Assembly: GCA_020722685.1 (NCBI GenBank)
Contig: DYKH01000001.1
Location: 79,462-143,461, forward strand
Length of the DNA stretch: 64,000 nt
Direction: 5' to 3'
DNA from: Caldithrix sp.
Lineage (GTDB): Bacteria > KSB1 > UBA2214 > DYKH01
A program made the position numbers and the translations under genes. Below, one piece after another: positions 51,173-60,808 of this stretch; positions within the stretch are counted from its first letter, which is position 1, and every line of letters starts with the position of its first letter. The notes under the pieces are model-generated. The model made no database searches. It had not been told where the DNA came from and was given only the letters and a program-made list of their open reading frames with translations.

Positions 51173-52396
51173 ATGAAAGATGAATATTCTGGGGTCAGAC
51201 GTGTGCGCAATATCCTTATGATTTTGCAAAGCGATTATCCGCCGGATATTCGGCTCACTAAGGAAATCAAGATACTGACGGAGAATGGTTATCATGTTTA
51301 TCTATTGAGTAACAATAAAAAAGGTCTTCCGCGGCTGGAAGAAGTGGATGGCGCTACCGTGATCAGATTGCGCTATTACCCAAGGTGGGCCAAAGCATTT
51401 AACCCCATTGTTAATGTGCCTTTGTTTTTTAACCCGGTCTGGCTTTGGGCCATCATGCGTGCTATTATCGTCTATCGCATTCGGATTGTCCACGTGCATG
51501 ACTTACCTTTAGCATTGGCAGCAATTTGGGTGGCGAGAATGTTTTGCCTGCCAGTTATTTTTGATGTGCATGAAAATTATCCGGCCGCTCTGCGTATTTG
51601 GGGGCGTAAAGGCTTTTTGTCCGTCCTTTTTCGTAGCCCAATGTTAGCGGAAAAACTGGAAAGTATTTGTTTGTCCAAAGCGAATGCCATTATTGTGGTG
51701 GCAGAAGAGCATCGTAATTTATTTTTGTCCCGTGGGCTTTCGGCTGACAAGGTCTTTGTGGTGGGCAACACCGTGGATTACGAACAATACACCAGCATGG
51801 AAATTGATCTCGGGATCGTCTCGGCCTATGAACACTATTTCGCATTGGTCTACGTGGGAAAATTTGGCCCTGAGCGGGACCTAGAAACCGCTATCTGTGC
51901 ACTGCCCCTATTGAAGGATGAATTTTCTACCGTTCGACTACTCTTGGTTGGCGATGGGCCCAATATGGCAGATTTGCAAAAAATGGCGGCGCAAAAGGGT
52001 GTAATCGAGAATGTCGAATTTATCGGATGGGTCGATTTTCGCTTAACGCCTACCTACATAAAGGCAGGGAAGATTTGTATTATCCCGCAGCCGGCAAATG
52101 ATCTCATTGATCATGGGGTGCCGCACAAGCTGTTTCAATATATGGCCATGGGCAAGCCCATCGTCTGCTCTGATTCCAAGGCCCTATCACGCATTGTGCG
52201 CGAATGCCAGTGCGGAGAAATTTTCACGTCCCATTCGCCTCAGAGCTTTGCCGAGGCAGTAATTAAAATAGCACATTCGCAGAAAAAATACGGACAAAGG
52301 GGGAAAGAAGCGATTGAGCGCAAATATAATTGGGCGCGGTCTTCCCAAGAACTTTTACGCGTATATGCAAAAATAACTTCGAGTGAACAAAATTAA
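51173..52396 (+). CDS. Glycosyltransferase family 4 (GT-B)
   Basis: A 407-aa GT4 enzyme. N-terminal motif ILMILQSDYPPDIRLTKEI; VIFDVHENYP in the acceptor domain; the donor domain has LVYVGKFGPERDLETAI, LLLVGDGPNMADLQKMA, and GVPHKLFQYMAMGKPIV with the E/K-x-F-Q-Y-M-A-M-G motif of WcaI-type transferases. Start at ATG 51173; a TTG at 51155 overlapping the previous stop is less likely. The 200 bases after it (52397-52596) hold no gene I can support. Confidence 0.93.
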   Translation: MKDEYSGVRRVRNILMILQSDYPPDIRLTKEIKILTENGYHVYLLSNNKKGLPRLEEVDGATVIRLRYYPRWAKAFNPIVNVPLFFNPVWLWAIMRAIIVYRIRIVHVHDLPLALAAIWVARMFCLPVIFDVHENYPAALRIWGRKGFLSVLFRSPMLAEKLESICLSKANAIIVVAEEHRNLFLSRGLSADKVFVVGNTVDYEQYTSMEIDLGIVSAYEHYFALVYVGKFGPERDLETAICALPLLKDEFSTVRLLLVGDGPNMADLQKMAAQKGVIENVEFIGWVDFRLTPTYIKAGKICIIPQPANDLIDHGVPHKLFQYMAMGKPIVCSDSKALSRIVRECQCGEIFTSHSPQSFAEAVIKIAHSQKKYGQRGKEAIERKYNWARSSQELLRVYAKITSSEQN

Positions 52397-52596
52397 TTTT
52401 TGATCGAGGGATTAACACATTTATGCGTAGAAAATTTAGTACTTCAATCCATTATCAGCAGTATTCTCGGGCAATGCTTTTATGTACTTAAGAATGACGT
52501 ATGAAGACCCTGCCCGCCGTATCGAAAACAATTCGCACTTACGGGTACGGTTTTAGAATTTAGGCTTCGCCTTTGGAATTAGCGACCAAACCAAGC

Positions 52597-53643
52597 ATGG
52601 ACTATATCGCTAGACGAATGAGACTACACATGAGAAAAGGAAACAGCGAAAACGAGCGACAGAGTTTACCATACGTTTCCATTGTCATTCCAATGCTCAA
52701 CGAGATCGACGCCATTGCTCGATGTGTAGAGTCCATATTGCAGCAAGACTATCCTCAAGACTGCATTGAAATCGTTGTTGTTGACGGACTCTCCACTGAT
52801 GGCTCGCGTGAGAAGATAACGGAGCTGGCACAGCAGCATCCCAATATTCGCCTGTTCGACAATCCTCAAAAAAGGACGCCGATTTCGTTGAATATTGGCA
52901 TCAAAAACTCCCAGGGCGACATTGTTATTATTCTTGGCGCCCATACAAAAATCAAGAGCGACTTTATCAGTTTAAATGTAAAGTATATGCGGGAGATGAA
53001 CGTTCCTTGTGTGGGTGGGACCCAGGTCAATGTCGGCGAGAGTTTTATGCAGCAGGTGATCGGCTGCGCCATGGGTTCACCGTTTGGCATTCCCAGCGCA
53101 CCCTACCGGTTTTGGAATAAGAAAAAGTTTGTCGATACGGTTGTTTATGCGGCTTACGACAAGAAGCTTTTCGCTGAAGTCGGATATTTCGACGAGGATC
53201 TGCACATTTCCGAGGACGCCGAGTTCAATTGGCGCATACGCAAGGCTGGACATAAGATCTTCTACACACCGGAAATTGTTTCTTATTATTATCCGCGCCG
53301 CAGCATACCGCGGTTGGTCAAGCAGTTTTTTAACTATGGTATCTTGCGCGTCAACGTCATCAAAAAGCATTTCGCCGCCATTAAGGCCTTTCACCTGCTC
53401 CCGCCGCTCTTTGTTCTCACGACAATTATCCTTGCCATGCTGAGCGCTGCCTCCAGCAAGTATTACATTCCATTAGCCGCACTGTGGGCAATCTACCTCT
53501 TGTACATACTTATTGCATCGCTCATCACTTCACTACAGAACAGAAAGCTGCAGTACCTTTTTTTTCTGCCGGTGATTTTTATTTCAATGCAACTGAGTTG
53601 GGGTATCGGTTTCTTGGTGGGAATATTCAAAACTTATAAATGA
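52597..53643 (+). CDS. Glycosyltransferase family 2 with membrane helices (ExoA-like)
   Basis: A GT-A transferase of about 348 aa: VSIVIPMLNEIDAIARCVES, IVVVDGLSTDGS (first D-x-D region), GAHTKIKSDFI, and EDAEFNWRIRKAGHKIFY (ED catalytic, W/R-R/x-R-x). Hydrophobic segments at the C-terminus (about 275-345) anchor it to the inner membrane. It resembles succinoglycan ExoA-type transferases. Start codon uncertain: 52573 (TTG), 52597 or 52630, none with a strong ribosome site. Confidence 0.9.
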   Translation: MDYIARRMRLHMRKGNSENERQSLPYVSIVIPMLNEIDAIARCVESILQQDYPQDCIEIVVVDGLSTDGSREKITELAQQHPNIRLFDNPQKRTPISLNIGIKNSQGDIVIILGAHTKIKSDFISLNVKYMREMNVPCVGGTQVNVGESFMQQVIGCAMGSPFGIPSAPYRFWNKKKFVDTVVYAAYDKKLFAEVGYFDEDLHISEDAEFNWRIRKAGHKIFYTPEIVSYYYPRRSIPRLVKQFFNYGILRVNVIKKHFAAIKAFHLLPPLFVLTTIILAMLSAASSKYYIPLAALWAIYLLYILIASLITSLQNRKLQYLFFLPVIFISMQLSWGIGFLVGIFKTYK

Positions 53644-53676
53644 GCTTTATTCAGTAAAGCATCTTGGTTTGCTTTC

Positions 53677-55077
53677 ATGCCCAAACCCATAGAAAAAGCG
53701 CTTTTGCTTTTTGTTGATCTCTTGACGATCAATCTCGCCTTTATGGCCTGGTTAAGCCTGCGCAGCAGCGCCAGACTTTTCATCGCTTCAGGTTTTGGCC
53801 AGCGACTGGAATTGTCATTCATCATTTATCTTTTTTGGCTGCTGCTTTTTTTGTTCTTCGGCTTGTATCGGTCTTGGTACACGCAATCTCGTTTTGACGA
53901 ATTGGTGGCGGTATTTAAGACCGTGGTCTTTGGCACCGTGCTCATTTTCATTCTGACCTTTGAGCCGGAAAAAGACTTGTCACAGCCGCCAACCATTGGG
54001 CGGGTGATGATCTTGAGCTATTGGCTGCTGATGATCATCAGCGTCGGCAGCGGGCGGTTGGCGCTGCACACCATTCAGCGGAAGTTGCTGCAAGCTGGGA
54101 TCGGCCAGCGCAACACTCTGATCATAGGCTGGAACGAAAAAGCTCGTGAGTTGGCGGATCGGGTCAAAAGATTTCCCGCGCTGGGTTACCGCTTGATCGG
54201 CTACATTAGCTTGGGCAAAGAAGACCGTGGCAAAAGCCACCATGGCGTAAAAGTCCTGGGGAGTCTGAGAGACCTGCAAGAGGTTGTGCTGAAGAACAGA
54301 GTGGAGGAGGTCCTGTTGTCGCTGGCAGATCTGCCGCAAAAACGGGTGATGAACGTCATCGCCCAATGCGAAGGATTGCCGGTCAATATTAAAATCGAGC
54401 CCAGTCTGTACAATATCGTTCTGGGTCAGGCGCGCACCAATCAGATTTACGGTTTTCCGCTCATCGAAATCCAGCCGCAATTGATGACGCCCTGGGAGCG
54501 ACGCATCAAACGGCTCATCGACATTTCCTTTGCTCTGTTCAGCTTGGTCCTGCTTTCACCGGTCTTTCTCTTGACCGCCATATTGATCAAAATCGATTCC
54601 TCAGGCACAGTCTTTTTCAAGCAAAAACGCGTAGGTCGGTACGGCAAAATATTTACCATCTATAAATTCCGCACCATGGTCAAAGATGCCGAACGCATGA
54701 CTGGGCCGGTTTGGGCCGACAAAAAGGATCCGCGCGTTACCCGGGTGGGCTGGTGGCTGCGCCGGTTGCGTATCGATGAATTCCCGCAGCTCATCAACGT
54801 TCTGAATGGCGATATGAGCATGGTGGGGCCGCGCCCGGAGCGTCCCTATTTTGTCGACAAGCTCAAACGGGAATATCCCTTTTATACCCGCCGGTTAAAA
54901 GTGAAACCGGGCATCACCGGCTGGGCGCAAGTAAAAGGCAAATACGACACCACTGTCGAAGATGTGAAAGAAAAGCTGGAATATGATTTGTACTATATCG
55001 AAAACATGTCACTGCGCATGGATCTTCGCATTTTATTCTTTACGATCTATGTGATGCTGCGGTTTAAAGGACAATGA
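53677..55077 (+). CDS. Undecaprenyl-phosphate sugar phosphotransferase (WbaP/WcaJ family)
   Basis: A 466-aa polyprenol phosphate hexose-1-phosphate transferase that starts repeat-unit synthesis. It has four N-terminal membrane helices, a CoA-binding-like domain (LIIGWNEKARELADRVKRFP) at about 145-250, another helix near 285-305, and the catalytic C-terminal domain: FFKQKRVGRYGKIFTIYKFRTM, RRLRIDEFPQLINVLNGDMS, MVGPRPERPYFVDKL, VKPGITGWAQVKGKY. It is the last gene of the polysaccharide locus. Confidence 0.96.
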   Translation: MPKPIEKALLLFVDLLTINLAFMAWLSLRSSARLFIASGFGQRLELSFIIYLFWLLLFLFFGLYRSWYTQSRFDELVAVFKTVVFGTVLIFILTFEPEKDLSQPPTIGRVMILSYWLLMIISVGSGRLALHTIQRKLLQAGIGQRNTLIIGWNEKARELADRVKRFPALGYRLIGYISLGKEDRGKSHHGVKVLGSLRDLQEVVLKNRVEEVLLSLADLPQKRVMNVIAQCEGLPVNIKIEPSLYNIVLGQARTNQIYGFPLIEIQPQLMTPWERRIKRLIDISFALFSLVLLSPVFLLTAILIKIDSSGTVFFKQKRVGRYGKIFTIYKFRTMVKDAERMTGPVWADKKDPRVTRVGWWLRRLRIDEFPQLINVLNGDMSMVGPRPERPYFVDKLKREYPFYTRRLKVKPGITGWAQVKGKYDTTVEDVKEKLEYDLYYIENMSLRMDLRILFFTIYVMLRFKGQ

Positions 55078-55093
55078 GAAAGAGCGGTTTAGA

Positions 55094-55116
55094 CTGCAGG
55101 CTGTTAGGCTGTAGGG
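55094..55116 (+). repeat. Short tandem repeat (GCTGTTAGG-type)
   Basis: AGG-ended units at spacing 8 and 7 (CTGCAGG, CTGTTAGG, CTGTAGG) lie in the gap before serS. It resembles the heptamer arrays elsewhere but has only three units, so significance is doubtful. Confidence 0.35.
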
Positions 55117-55164
55117 GGAATTTGTGGACGTCGATGTTTTGCATAAAGAGGGAAAGGTAGGCAA

Positions 55165-56430
55165 ATGCTTGATCTAAAGTTTATTCGCGAGAATCCCGAA
55201 CTGGTACGGCAGGCGATCATTCATAAGAATGACAAGGCAGATTTGGATGGTCTTTTAGCCTTGGACGTGAAAAGAAGGGAGATCATTGGTCAGGTGGAAT
55301 CCGCGCGGGCGGAGCAGAACAAGGTGACCGTCAAGATCGCCGAGATGAAAAAGGCCAAGCAGGACGCATCCGCAGTCATTGCCGAGATGCGGGAATTGTC
55401 CGACAGGATCAAAACCTTGGACGACGAGCTTAAAGGCGTCGAGGAACAAATTTCCGCCATTCACATTCGGATTCCCAATATTCCGCATCCGTCGGTACCC
55501 GTTGGAGATGAAAAGCAGAACCAGGAAATCAAGCGTTGGGGCAGCTTGCCGGAAATGGATTTTAAGCCGCTGCCGCACCACGAGATTGCAGAAAAGCTCG
55601 GTCTTATCGATTTTTCCAGGGCTTCGCGTATGTCCGGCTCGTTTTTTGTCAGCTATCGCGGCTTGGGAGCCAAGCTGGAACGTTCGCTGATCAACTTTAT
55701 GCTGGATCTTCATGTGCAGAAACACGGCTACACAGAGATTTTCCCTCCTTTTGTAGTGAGACGAGAAAGTATGTTCGGTACCGGCCAGTTACCCAAGCTG
55801 GAAGATGACATGTATTTGCTCCCTGCCGATGATTTATTTCTCATTCCCACAGCAGAAGTACCGGTTACCAATCTGCATAGGGAAGAGGTTCTGGAGGGTG
55901 ATGATCTGCCGATTTACTACACAGCCTACACTCCCTGTTTTCGTCGCGAGGCTGGCGCCTACGGCAAAGACACTCGCGGCTTGATGCGCATTCATCAGTT
56001 CGATAAAGTCGAAATGGTCAAGTTCGTCAAGCCGGAGACGTCCTATGATGAATTGGAGAGTTTACTTGGGAACGCCGAGGAGGTGCTGCAACTGTTAGAG
56101 TTGCCTTATCGGGTGATCACGTTGGCGACGGGCGATCTTAGTTTTGCGGCTGCCAAGTGCTACGACATTGAGGTCTGGGCACAGGGTCTTGGCAAATGGC
56201 TGGAAGTTTCTTCGTGCAGCAATTTTGAGGACTTTCAGGCGCGGCGAGCCAATATTCGCTTTCGCCGGCACAAGGGCGCTAAACTGGAATTTGTACACAC
56301 ACTCAATGCTTCCGGACTTGCCTTGCCCCGAACCGTCATCGCCATTTTAGAAAATTATCAGACGGACGAAGGAACTGTAATCGTTCCGGAGGTGCTGCGC
56401 AAGTATGTGGGGGTGGATGTGATAAAGTGA
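55165..56430 (+). CDS. serS: Seryl-tRNA synthetase
   Basis: A 421-aa class II synthetase. The N-terminal coiled-coil arm (about 28-105) for tRNA-Ser binding is present. Motif 2 is CFRREAGAYGKDTRGLMRIHQ, cut here as FRREAGAYGKDTRG followed by LMRIHQFDKVEM, and motif 3 lies at WLEVSSCSNFEDFQARRANI. LIPTAEVPVTN precedes motif 2. AAAGGTAGG precedes the ATG at 55165. Downstream lies the GTCAA array. Confidence 0.97.
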   Translation: MLDLKFIRENPELVRQAIIHKNDKADLDGLLALDVKRREIIGQVESARAEQNKVTVKIAEMKKAKQDASAVIAEMRELSDRIKTLDDELKGVEEQISAIHIRIPNIPHPSVPVGDEKQNQEIKRWGSLPEMDFKPLPHHEIAEKLGLIDFSRASRMSGSFFVSYRGLGAKLERSLINFMLDLHVQKHGYTEIFPPFVVRRESMFGTGQLPKLEDDMYLLPADDLFLIPTAEVPVTNLHREEVLEGDDLPIYYTAYTPCFRREAGAYGKDTRGLMRIHQFDKVEMVKFVKPETSYDELESLLGNAEEVLQLLELPYRVITLATGDLSFAAAKCYDIEVWAQGLGKWLEVSSCSNFEDFQARRANIRFRRHKGAKLEFVHTLNASGLALPRTVIAILENYQTDEGTVIVPEVLRKYVGVDVIK

Positions 56431-56438
56431 GAAGGATC

Positions 56439-56580
56439 GTCAAACTTTTGTCAAACAGTGGGCAAGCGATTGTCAAGGGGTGTCAAGAATGGTCAAGTGG
56501 TAGTCAAAGGATTGTCAAGCCGTGGGCCAGGGTTGTCAAGGATGGTCAAGAGTAGTCAAGAATTGTCAAAAGATAGTCAT
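56439..56580 (+). repeat. GTCAA array with about 10.5-bp period
   Basis: GTCAA units (or one-base variants) occur at 56439, 56450, 56461, 56472, 56482, 56492, 56503, 56514, 56525, 56535, 56545, 56555, 56565 and 56576: fourteen units whose mean spacing is about 10.5 bp, the helical repeat of B-DNA. Units at 56461 (GGCAA), 56525 (GGCCA) and 56576 (GTCAT) are variants. It is the reverse complement of the family at 7138-7192. The rest of the gap to 56724 contains a G-rich run but nothing else recognisable. Confidence 0.88.
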
Positions 56581-56724
56581 GAGTTGTTGATGTGGGATGG
56601 GTTATGAAAAGGGGAGATTCTTTTTTACTCGGCAGGAATTAGGAGTGGTTCAGTTTGGATCGGCTTGGTAATCAGCACTAAGCGAGAGGGCGGGGGGGGA
56701 AAATGCTTGCATTCCTTAAATATT

Positions 56725-56759
56725 CCTGTAATTTTTAAGTGTCATTTAAAAATTGCAGG
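56725..56759 (+). promoter_or_regulatory. Inverted repeat directly upstream of the first DUF4143 ATPase
   Basis: CCTGTAATTTTTAA (56725-56738) and TTAAAAATTGCAGG (56746-56759) are 14-bp arms matching at 13 positions with a 7-base spacer. The right arm ends 8 bases before the ATG, so a bound regulator or an RNA hairpin would block expression. The TTGCAGGGA at its end recurs before the second DUF4143 gene (62575-62583). Confidence 0.6.
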
Positions 56760-56767
56760 GATAATTT

Positions 56768-57955
56768 ATGGTTGAGCGGTATCTAAAACAACGAATTCTC
56801 AGATTAGCCGGGCACTTTCCGGTCATTGCCATTCTTGGCGCGCGGCAGGTCGGTAAAACGACCTTGGCCAAAATGTTAATGGGGGAGCTTGGCAAAAAGG
56901 TCGTCTACTTAGATCTAGAAAATCCTGCTGATTTGGCCAAGTTGGATAATGCTTGGTATTTCTTTCAAACCAATCAAGAGAGCTGTCTTATCATCGATGA
57001 AGTGCAGCGAAGAACGGAGCTATTTCCGGTTTTTCGCTCCGCCATTGACCAGTTTCGAAAACCGGCACGTTTCATTTTGTTGGGTTCTGCCAGCCCTGAA
57101 TTAATGCGCCAAAGCTCTGAGACGCTCGTCGGGCGCATCGTTTACACTGAGCTCACTCCCTTTACATACCCTGAGATTCACCAAATCTCCGGACAGAGTT
57201 TCCATTGGCTCTACGGCGGTTTTCCCGAGCCTTTCTTAATGACAGATTCGGAGATTCGAAAAGAGTGGTTTACCTCCTTCATCAGGACTTACGTCGAAAG
57301 GGACCTGCCGGCTTTAGGGCTGAACACTTCCGCACAGCAGCTTTTGCGCTTTATCACCATGCTCGCGCACACTCATGGCCAAATTCTCAACAAAAGCAAT
57401 CTTGCCAAGGCTCTTGAATTGAGCGTGCCGACGATATCCAATCACGGCGATTTTTTGGAGAAGGCGTTCTTGATCCGAACTCTCAGACCCTATTTCGTCA
57501 ATTTGAAAAAGCGGCTGGTAAAATCGCCCAAAATCTACATTCGCGACAGCGGCCTGCTGCACCATTTACTAAGAATCGAGGACTACAATTCCTTGCTGGG
57601 GCATCCTGCTGTCGGCCATTCATGGGAAGGATATGTCATCGAACAAATCGCAACGACCCTCGGTGACAAATTCGAGTACCATTTTTATCGAACACAGGAT
57701 GGCGCTGAGTGTGATTTGTTGATCACCGAACAGTTCAAGCCATTAGCTTGTGTCGAAATCAAATTCACTTCGACACCCAAGAGGACCAAGAGCCTGACAA
57801 TTGCCGTTCAAGACCTGAAGACCGACAAAAATTTTATTGTCATCCCCGAGTGTCTTGATCCCTACCCTTTAGATGAAAATGTAATGGTTTGCAGCCTTGA
57901 GCAATTCTTAGGAAAGTTTACAAACAACCACGCGGCTGAGCTTCAGTCCCAGTAA
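56768..57955 (+). CDS. AAA_14/DUF4143 family ATP-binding protein
   Basis: A 395-aa protein. Walker A GARQVGKT at 24-31, Walker B CLIIDEVQR at about 74-82, sensor LLGSAS at about 101-106; then a winged-helix-like region (NKSNLAKALELSVPTISNHG) and a C-terminal DUF4143 domain with a PD-(D/E)xK-like core GAECDLLI...ACVEIKFT. Such ATPases are very common accessory genes in archaea and bacteria, of unknown function. It lies alone between serS and nhaC, and a divergent paralogue lies at 62590. Confidence 0.92.
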   Translation: MVERYLKQRILRLAGHFPVIAILGARQVGKTTLAKMLMGELGKKVVYLDLENPADLAKLDNAWYFFQTNQESCLIIDEVQRRTELFPVFRSAIDQFRKPARFILLGSASPELMRQSSETLVGRIVYTELTPFTYPEIHQISGQSFHWLYGGFPEPFLMTDSEIRKEWFTSFIRTYVERDLPALGLNTSAQQLLRFITMLAHTHGQILNKSNLAKALELSVPTISNHGDFLEKAFLIRTLRPYFVNLKKRLVKSPKIYIRDSGLLHHLLRIEDYNSLLGHPAVGHSWEGYVIEQIATTLGDKFEYHFYRTQDGAECDLLITEQFKPLACVEIKFTSTPKRTKSLTIAVQDLKTDKNFIVIPECLDPYPLDENVMVCSLEQFLGKFTNNHAAELQSQ

Positions 57956-57977
57956 CCTTATCTTTTGTACGGCTACC

Positions 57978-59396
57978 ATGAGCAGCACACACGGCTGGGT
58001 TTCCATACTACCTCCCCTCATCGCCATTGTCTTGGCTATTCGCAGCAAGCAAGTCTTTCTCTCCCTCTTTGTCGGAGTTTGGATTGGCTGGACCGTCATC
58101 AGTCATTGGAATCCCATTGCCGGATTGGTGGCCGCGCTTGAAGCTTTCGTCCGCGTTTTTGCGGATGCCGGCAACACCAAGGTGATCCTGTTCAGCGCTA
58201 TGGTGGGCGCGTTGATTACCTTTACCCAGTATTCCGGCGGCATGGACGGCTTTATCAACTGGGTGACTCGCAGAGGGATTGTGACTACTCGCAGGGGAGC
58301 CGGTTTGCTGGCTTGGTTCATCGGCATGATCATTTTCGTCGAGTCCAGCATTTGCGTGTTGATCGCCGGAACCGTGGCGCGTCCTCTGTTCGACAAACTG
58401 AAAATTTCGCGGGAAAAACTGGCTTATATCTGCGATTCCACCTCTGCCCCCAAATGTATTCTCATCCCCTTGAACGCTTGGGGAGCGTTCGTCATCGGCT
58501 TACTGGCCAAGCAAGGGCTGGACAATCCGGTCAAGGCGATGCTCATCTCCATGCCCTTTAATTTCTATGCCATCATCGCCATCGGCCTGGTATTGGGAAC
58601 CATTCTGTTGCAGCATGATATCGGCCCAATGAAAGCGGCAGAAAGACGAGTATTCGTGGAAGGCAAGCTGCTACGCGACGGCGCCGAGCCGCTCGTTTCG
58701 GCGGAAGTCACTTCGGTGCAGGCAAAATCCGGAATTCCGCTGCGAGCTATAAACATGCTCATTCCCATTGGCGCTATGGTGGTGATGATGCCGGTCGGCT
58801 TGTTGATTACGGGTCACGGCAACTTGATGCAAGGCTCCGGCTCGACCGCTGTTTTTTGGGCTGTGCTCCTGGGTATTGTCTCCGGCGCTTTGGCTTATCG
58901 GATTCAGGGGATCATGTCTTTGAACGAGATTATGGAACAGTTCATGCGCGGCGCGGGCGGCCTCATTCCCTTGGCGGCGCTGATGATGCTGGCTTTTGCC
59001 ATCGGCGACATCTGCAAAGAATTGGGCACTGGTCCGTATGTCGCTTCGGTGGCGCAAGCAGTGGTGAACCCGAAGCTTATTCCGGCAATTTTGTTCCTCA
59101 TTTCCTGCTTCATCGGCTTTTCCACCGGCACTTCATGGGGAACGTTTGCCATCATGCTGCCCATCGGCGTGCCGATGATTTCCCTGCTGGGCTTGCACGA
59201 AGGACCGGTCATTGCGGCGATCCTTGGCGGTGGGGTTTTTGGCGACCATTGTTCGCCCATTTCCGATACAACGATCATCTCCTCCATGGCCTCGGCGAGC
59301 GACCACATCGATCACGTCCGCACGCAGTTGCCTTACGCCCTACTGGCAGCCGGAATTTCGGTGGTTTTGTATCTGATTGTCGGCTTTGTTTCATGA
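57978..59396 (+). CDS. NhaC-type Na+/H+ antiporter family protein
   Basis: A 472-aa polytopic membrane protein with about 11-12 segments. Family motifs: DSTSAPKCILIPLNAWGAF, GFSTGTSWGTFAIMLPI, and GGGVFGDHCSPISDTTIISS, which line the substrate pathway in NhaC transporters. It could exchange Na+/H+ or carry a small organic solute. Its stop overlaps the ATG of the next gene (ATGA), so the two are translationally coupled. Confidence 0.93.
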   Translation: MSSTHGWVSILPPLIAIVLAIRSKQVFLSLFVGVWIGWTVISHWNPIAGLVAALEAFVRVFADAGNTKVILFSAMVGALITFTQYSGGMDGFINWVTRRGIVTTRRGAGLLAWFIGMIIFVESSICVLIAGTVARPLFDKLKISREKLAYICDSTSAPKCILIPLNAWGAFVIGLLAKQGLDNPVKAMLISMPFNFYAIIAIGLVLGTILLQHDIGPMKAAERRVFVEGKLLRDGAEPLVSAEVTSVQAKSGIPLRAINMLIPIGAMVVMMPVGLLITGHGNLMQGSGSTAVFWAVLLGIVSGALAYRIQGIMSLNEIMEQFMRGAGGLIPLAALMMLAFAIGDICKELGTGPYVASVAQAVVNPKLIPAILFLISCFIGFSTGTSWGTFAIMLPIGVPMISLLGLHEGPVIAAILGGGVFGDHCSPISDTTIISSMASASDHIDHVRTQLPYALLAAGISVVLYLIVGFVS

Positions 59397-59869
59397 CAAA
59401 GGAATCCCTCAAAATCGGAGTGATCGCCGACACGCACGGCTATCTTGATCCTCAAGTGTACCAGATTTTCCACGATGTGGAGCACATCATTCATGCCGGC
59501 GACATCGGCACTCTGGATGTGTTGATGTCGTTGCAGGCAATTGCCCCTACGACTGCGGTCTATGGCAACGTGGATGGTCAGGAAATCCGAAGCCGAGTGC
59601 AAGCAAGCGAGAAAATGGTGCTGGCCGGATTTCAAATTGAGGTGACTCACATTCAGAGGTCAAGCGCCCACAATCATAAGGGAAGCACCGACCGGGAAAT
59701 CAGAATTTATGGTCACACGCACGAGCCGGAGATGAAGCGCTTCGGCCGGCTATTCATCTTCAATCCGGGATCCGCAAGCCGACCTGCCGAGGGCAAAAAG
59801 CCGTCGGTCATGATCTTGCACCTAAATACTGAAAAGGACCCGGAAGCCATGGTCGTGTTTCTTGATTAG
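59393..59869 (+). CDS. YfcE/MJ0936-type metallophosphoesterase
   Basis: A 158-aa calcineurin-like phosphodiesterase. Metal-ligand motifs: IADTHGYLD (DxH), IIHAGDIGTLD (GD), YGNVDGQ (GN-D), EVTHIQ (the usual H-G is H-I), and IYGHTHEPEM (GHTH). The substrate is unknown in this family. It starts inside the nhaC stop. Confidence 0.93.
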   Translation: MTKESLKIGVIADTHGYLDPQVYQIFHDVEHIIHAGDIGTLDVLMSLQAIAPTTAVYGNVDGQEIRSRVQASEKMVLAGFQIEVTHIQRSSAHNHKGSTDREIRIYGHTHEPEMKRFGRLFIFNPGSASRPAEGKKPSVMILHLNTEKDPEAMVVFLD

Positions 59870-59890
59870 ACTACTTCAAGGAATGATGAC

Positions 59891-60715
59891 ATGAATTTTC
59901 AGGAAAAGCTGTTAGAGACAATTGCGCGCAAAAACTCGTTATTGTGCGTCGGATTGGATTCGGTTTTGGAACAGTTACCGGATTTTCTGCGCCGATCCAC
60001 CGAGCCGCTCCTTGAGTTCAACAAAGCGATTATCGATGCAACCGCCGAGTTTGCCGCCGCTTTTAAAGTGAACACAGCTTTTTATGAAGCCCATGGCGCT
60101 GCCGGCTGGAAGGTGTTGGAAGAGACTTTCAAATACTTGCCGAGCGATGTAATCAAAATTGCCGACGCCAAGCGCGGAGATATCGGCAATACCGCCAGCA
60201 TGTACGCCCGTGCGGTTTTCGATCAGCTTGGTGCGGACGCCGTCACCGTTAATCCCTATCTCGGCGGCGATTCCGTTCAGCCTTTTCTTACCAATGCGGA
60301 AAAAGGCGTCTTTTTCTTGTGCCTTACGTCCAATCCCGGTGCGAAAGATCTACAGTATTTTTCCAATGGCCGGCAAACGCTGTTCGAAAAAGTGCTGGAG
60401 TTGGTGAAGGGCTGGAATAGCCAAGAGAACTGCGGCTTAGTCGTCGGCGCAACGCATCCGGACGAGTTGGCGCACGTGCGTCAGCTTGCTCCTGAGTTGC
60501 CGTTTCTGATACCGGGTATCGGCGCTCAAGGTGGTGATTTGGAAAAGTCGGTCCTGAACGGCACGGATAAATTCGGTACCAACGCCTTGTTCAATTCCAG
60601 TCGCGCTATTCTGTACGCTTCTCAGAAGGAAGATTTCGCTGCGGCGGCGCATGCGGAAGCAGAAAGGACGTTGATTGCCATCAATAGAGCCCGAGCCGAA
60701 AAGTTGGCAGAATAA
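59891..60715 (+). CDS. pyrF: Orotidine 5'-phosphate decarboxylase, type 2
   Basis: A 274-aa TIM-barrel enzyme of UMP synthesis. The catalytic DAKRGDIGNTASMYA motif (D-x-K-R-x-D) is at about 94-108, with FKVNTAFYEAHG and LTSNPGAKDLQ further supporting the type 2 (longer) class. It lies 21 bases after the phosphoesterase gene, with AAGGAATG upstream of the ATG, and precedes pyrE. Confidence 0.97.
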   Translation: MNFQEKLLETIARKNSLLCVGLDSVLEQLPDFLRRSTEPLLEFNKAIIDATAEFAAAFKVNTAFYEAHGAAGWKVLEETFKYLPSDVIKIADAKRGDIGNTASMYARAVFDQLGADAVTVNPYLGGDSVQPFLTNAEKGVFFLCLTSNPGAKDLQYFSNGRQTLFEKVLELVKGWNSQENCGLVVGATHPDELAHVRQLAPELPFLIPGIGAQGGDLEKSVLNGTDKFGTNALFNSSRAILYASQKEDFAAAAHAEAERTLIAINRARAEKLAE

Positions 60716-60808
60716 CGTGTTGTTTGATGGATAGGAAATTATGGTGTTCGCCTGTGGGAATTGGCTCTTCTCACTGATTTGGGCAATTCAAACGGAAGGA
60801 ATTCGGCA

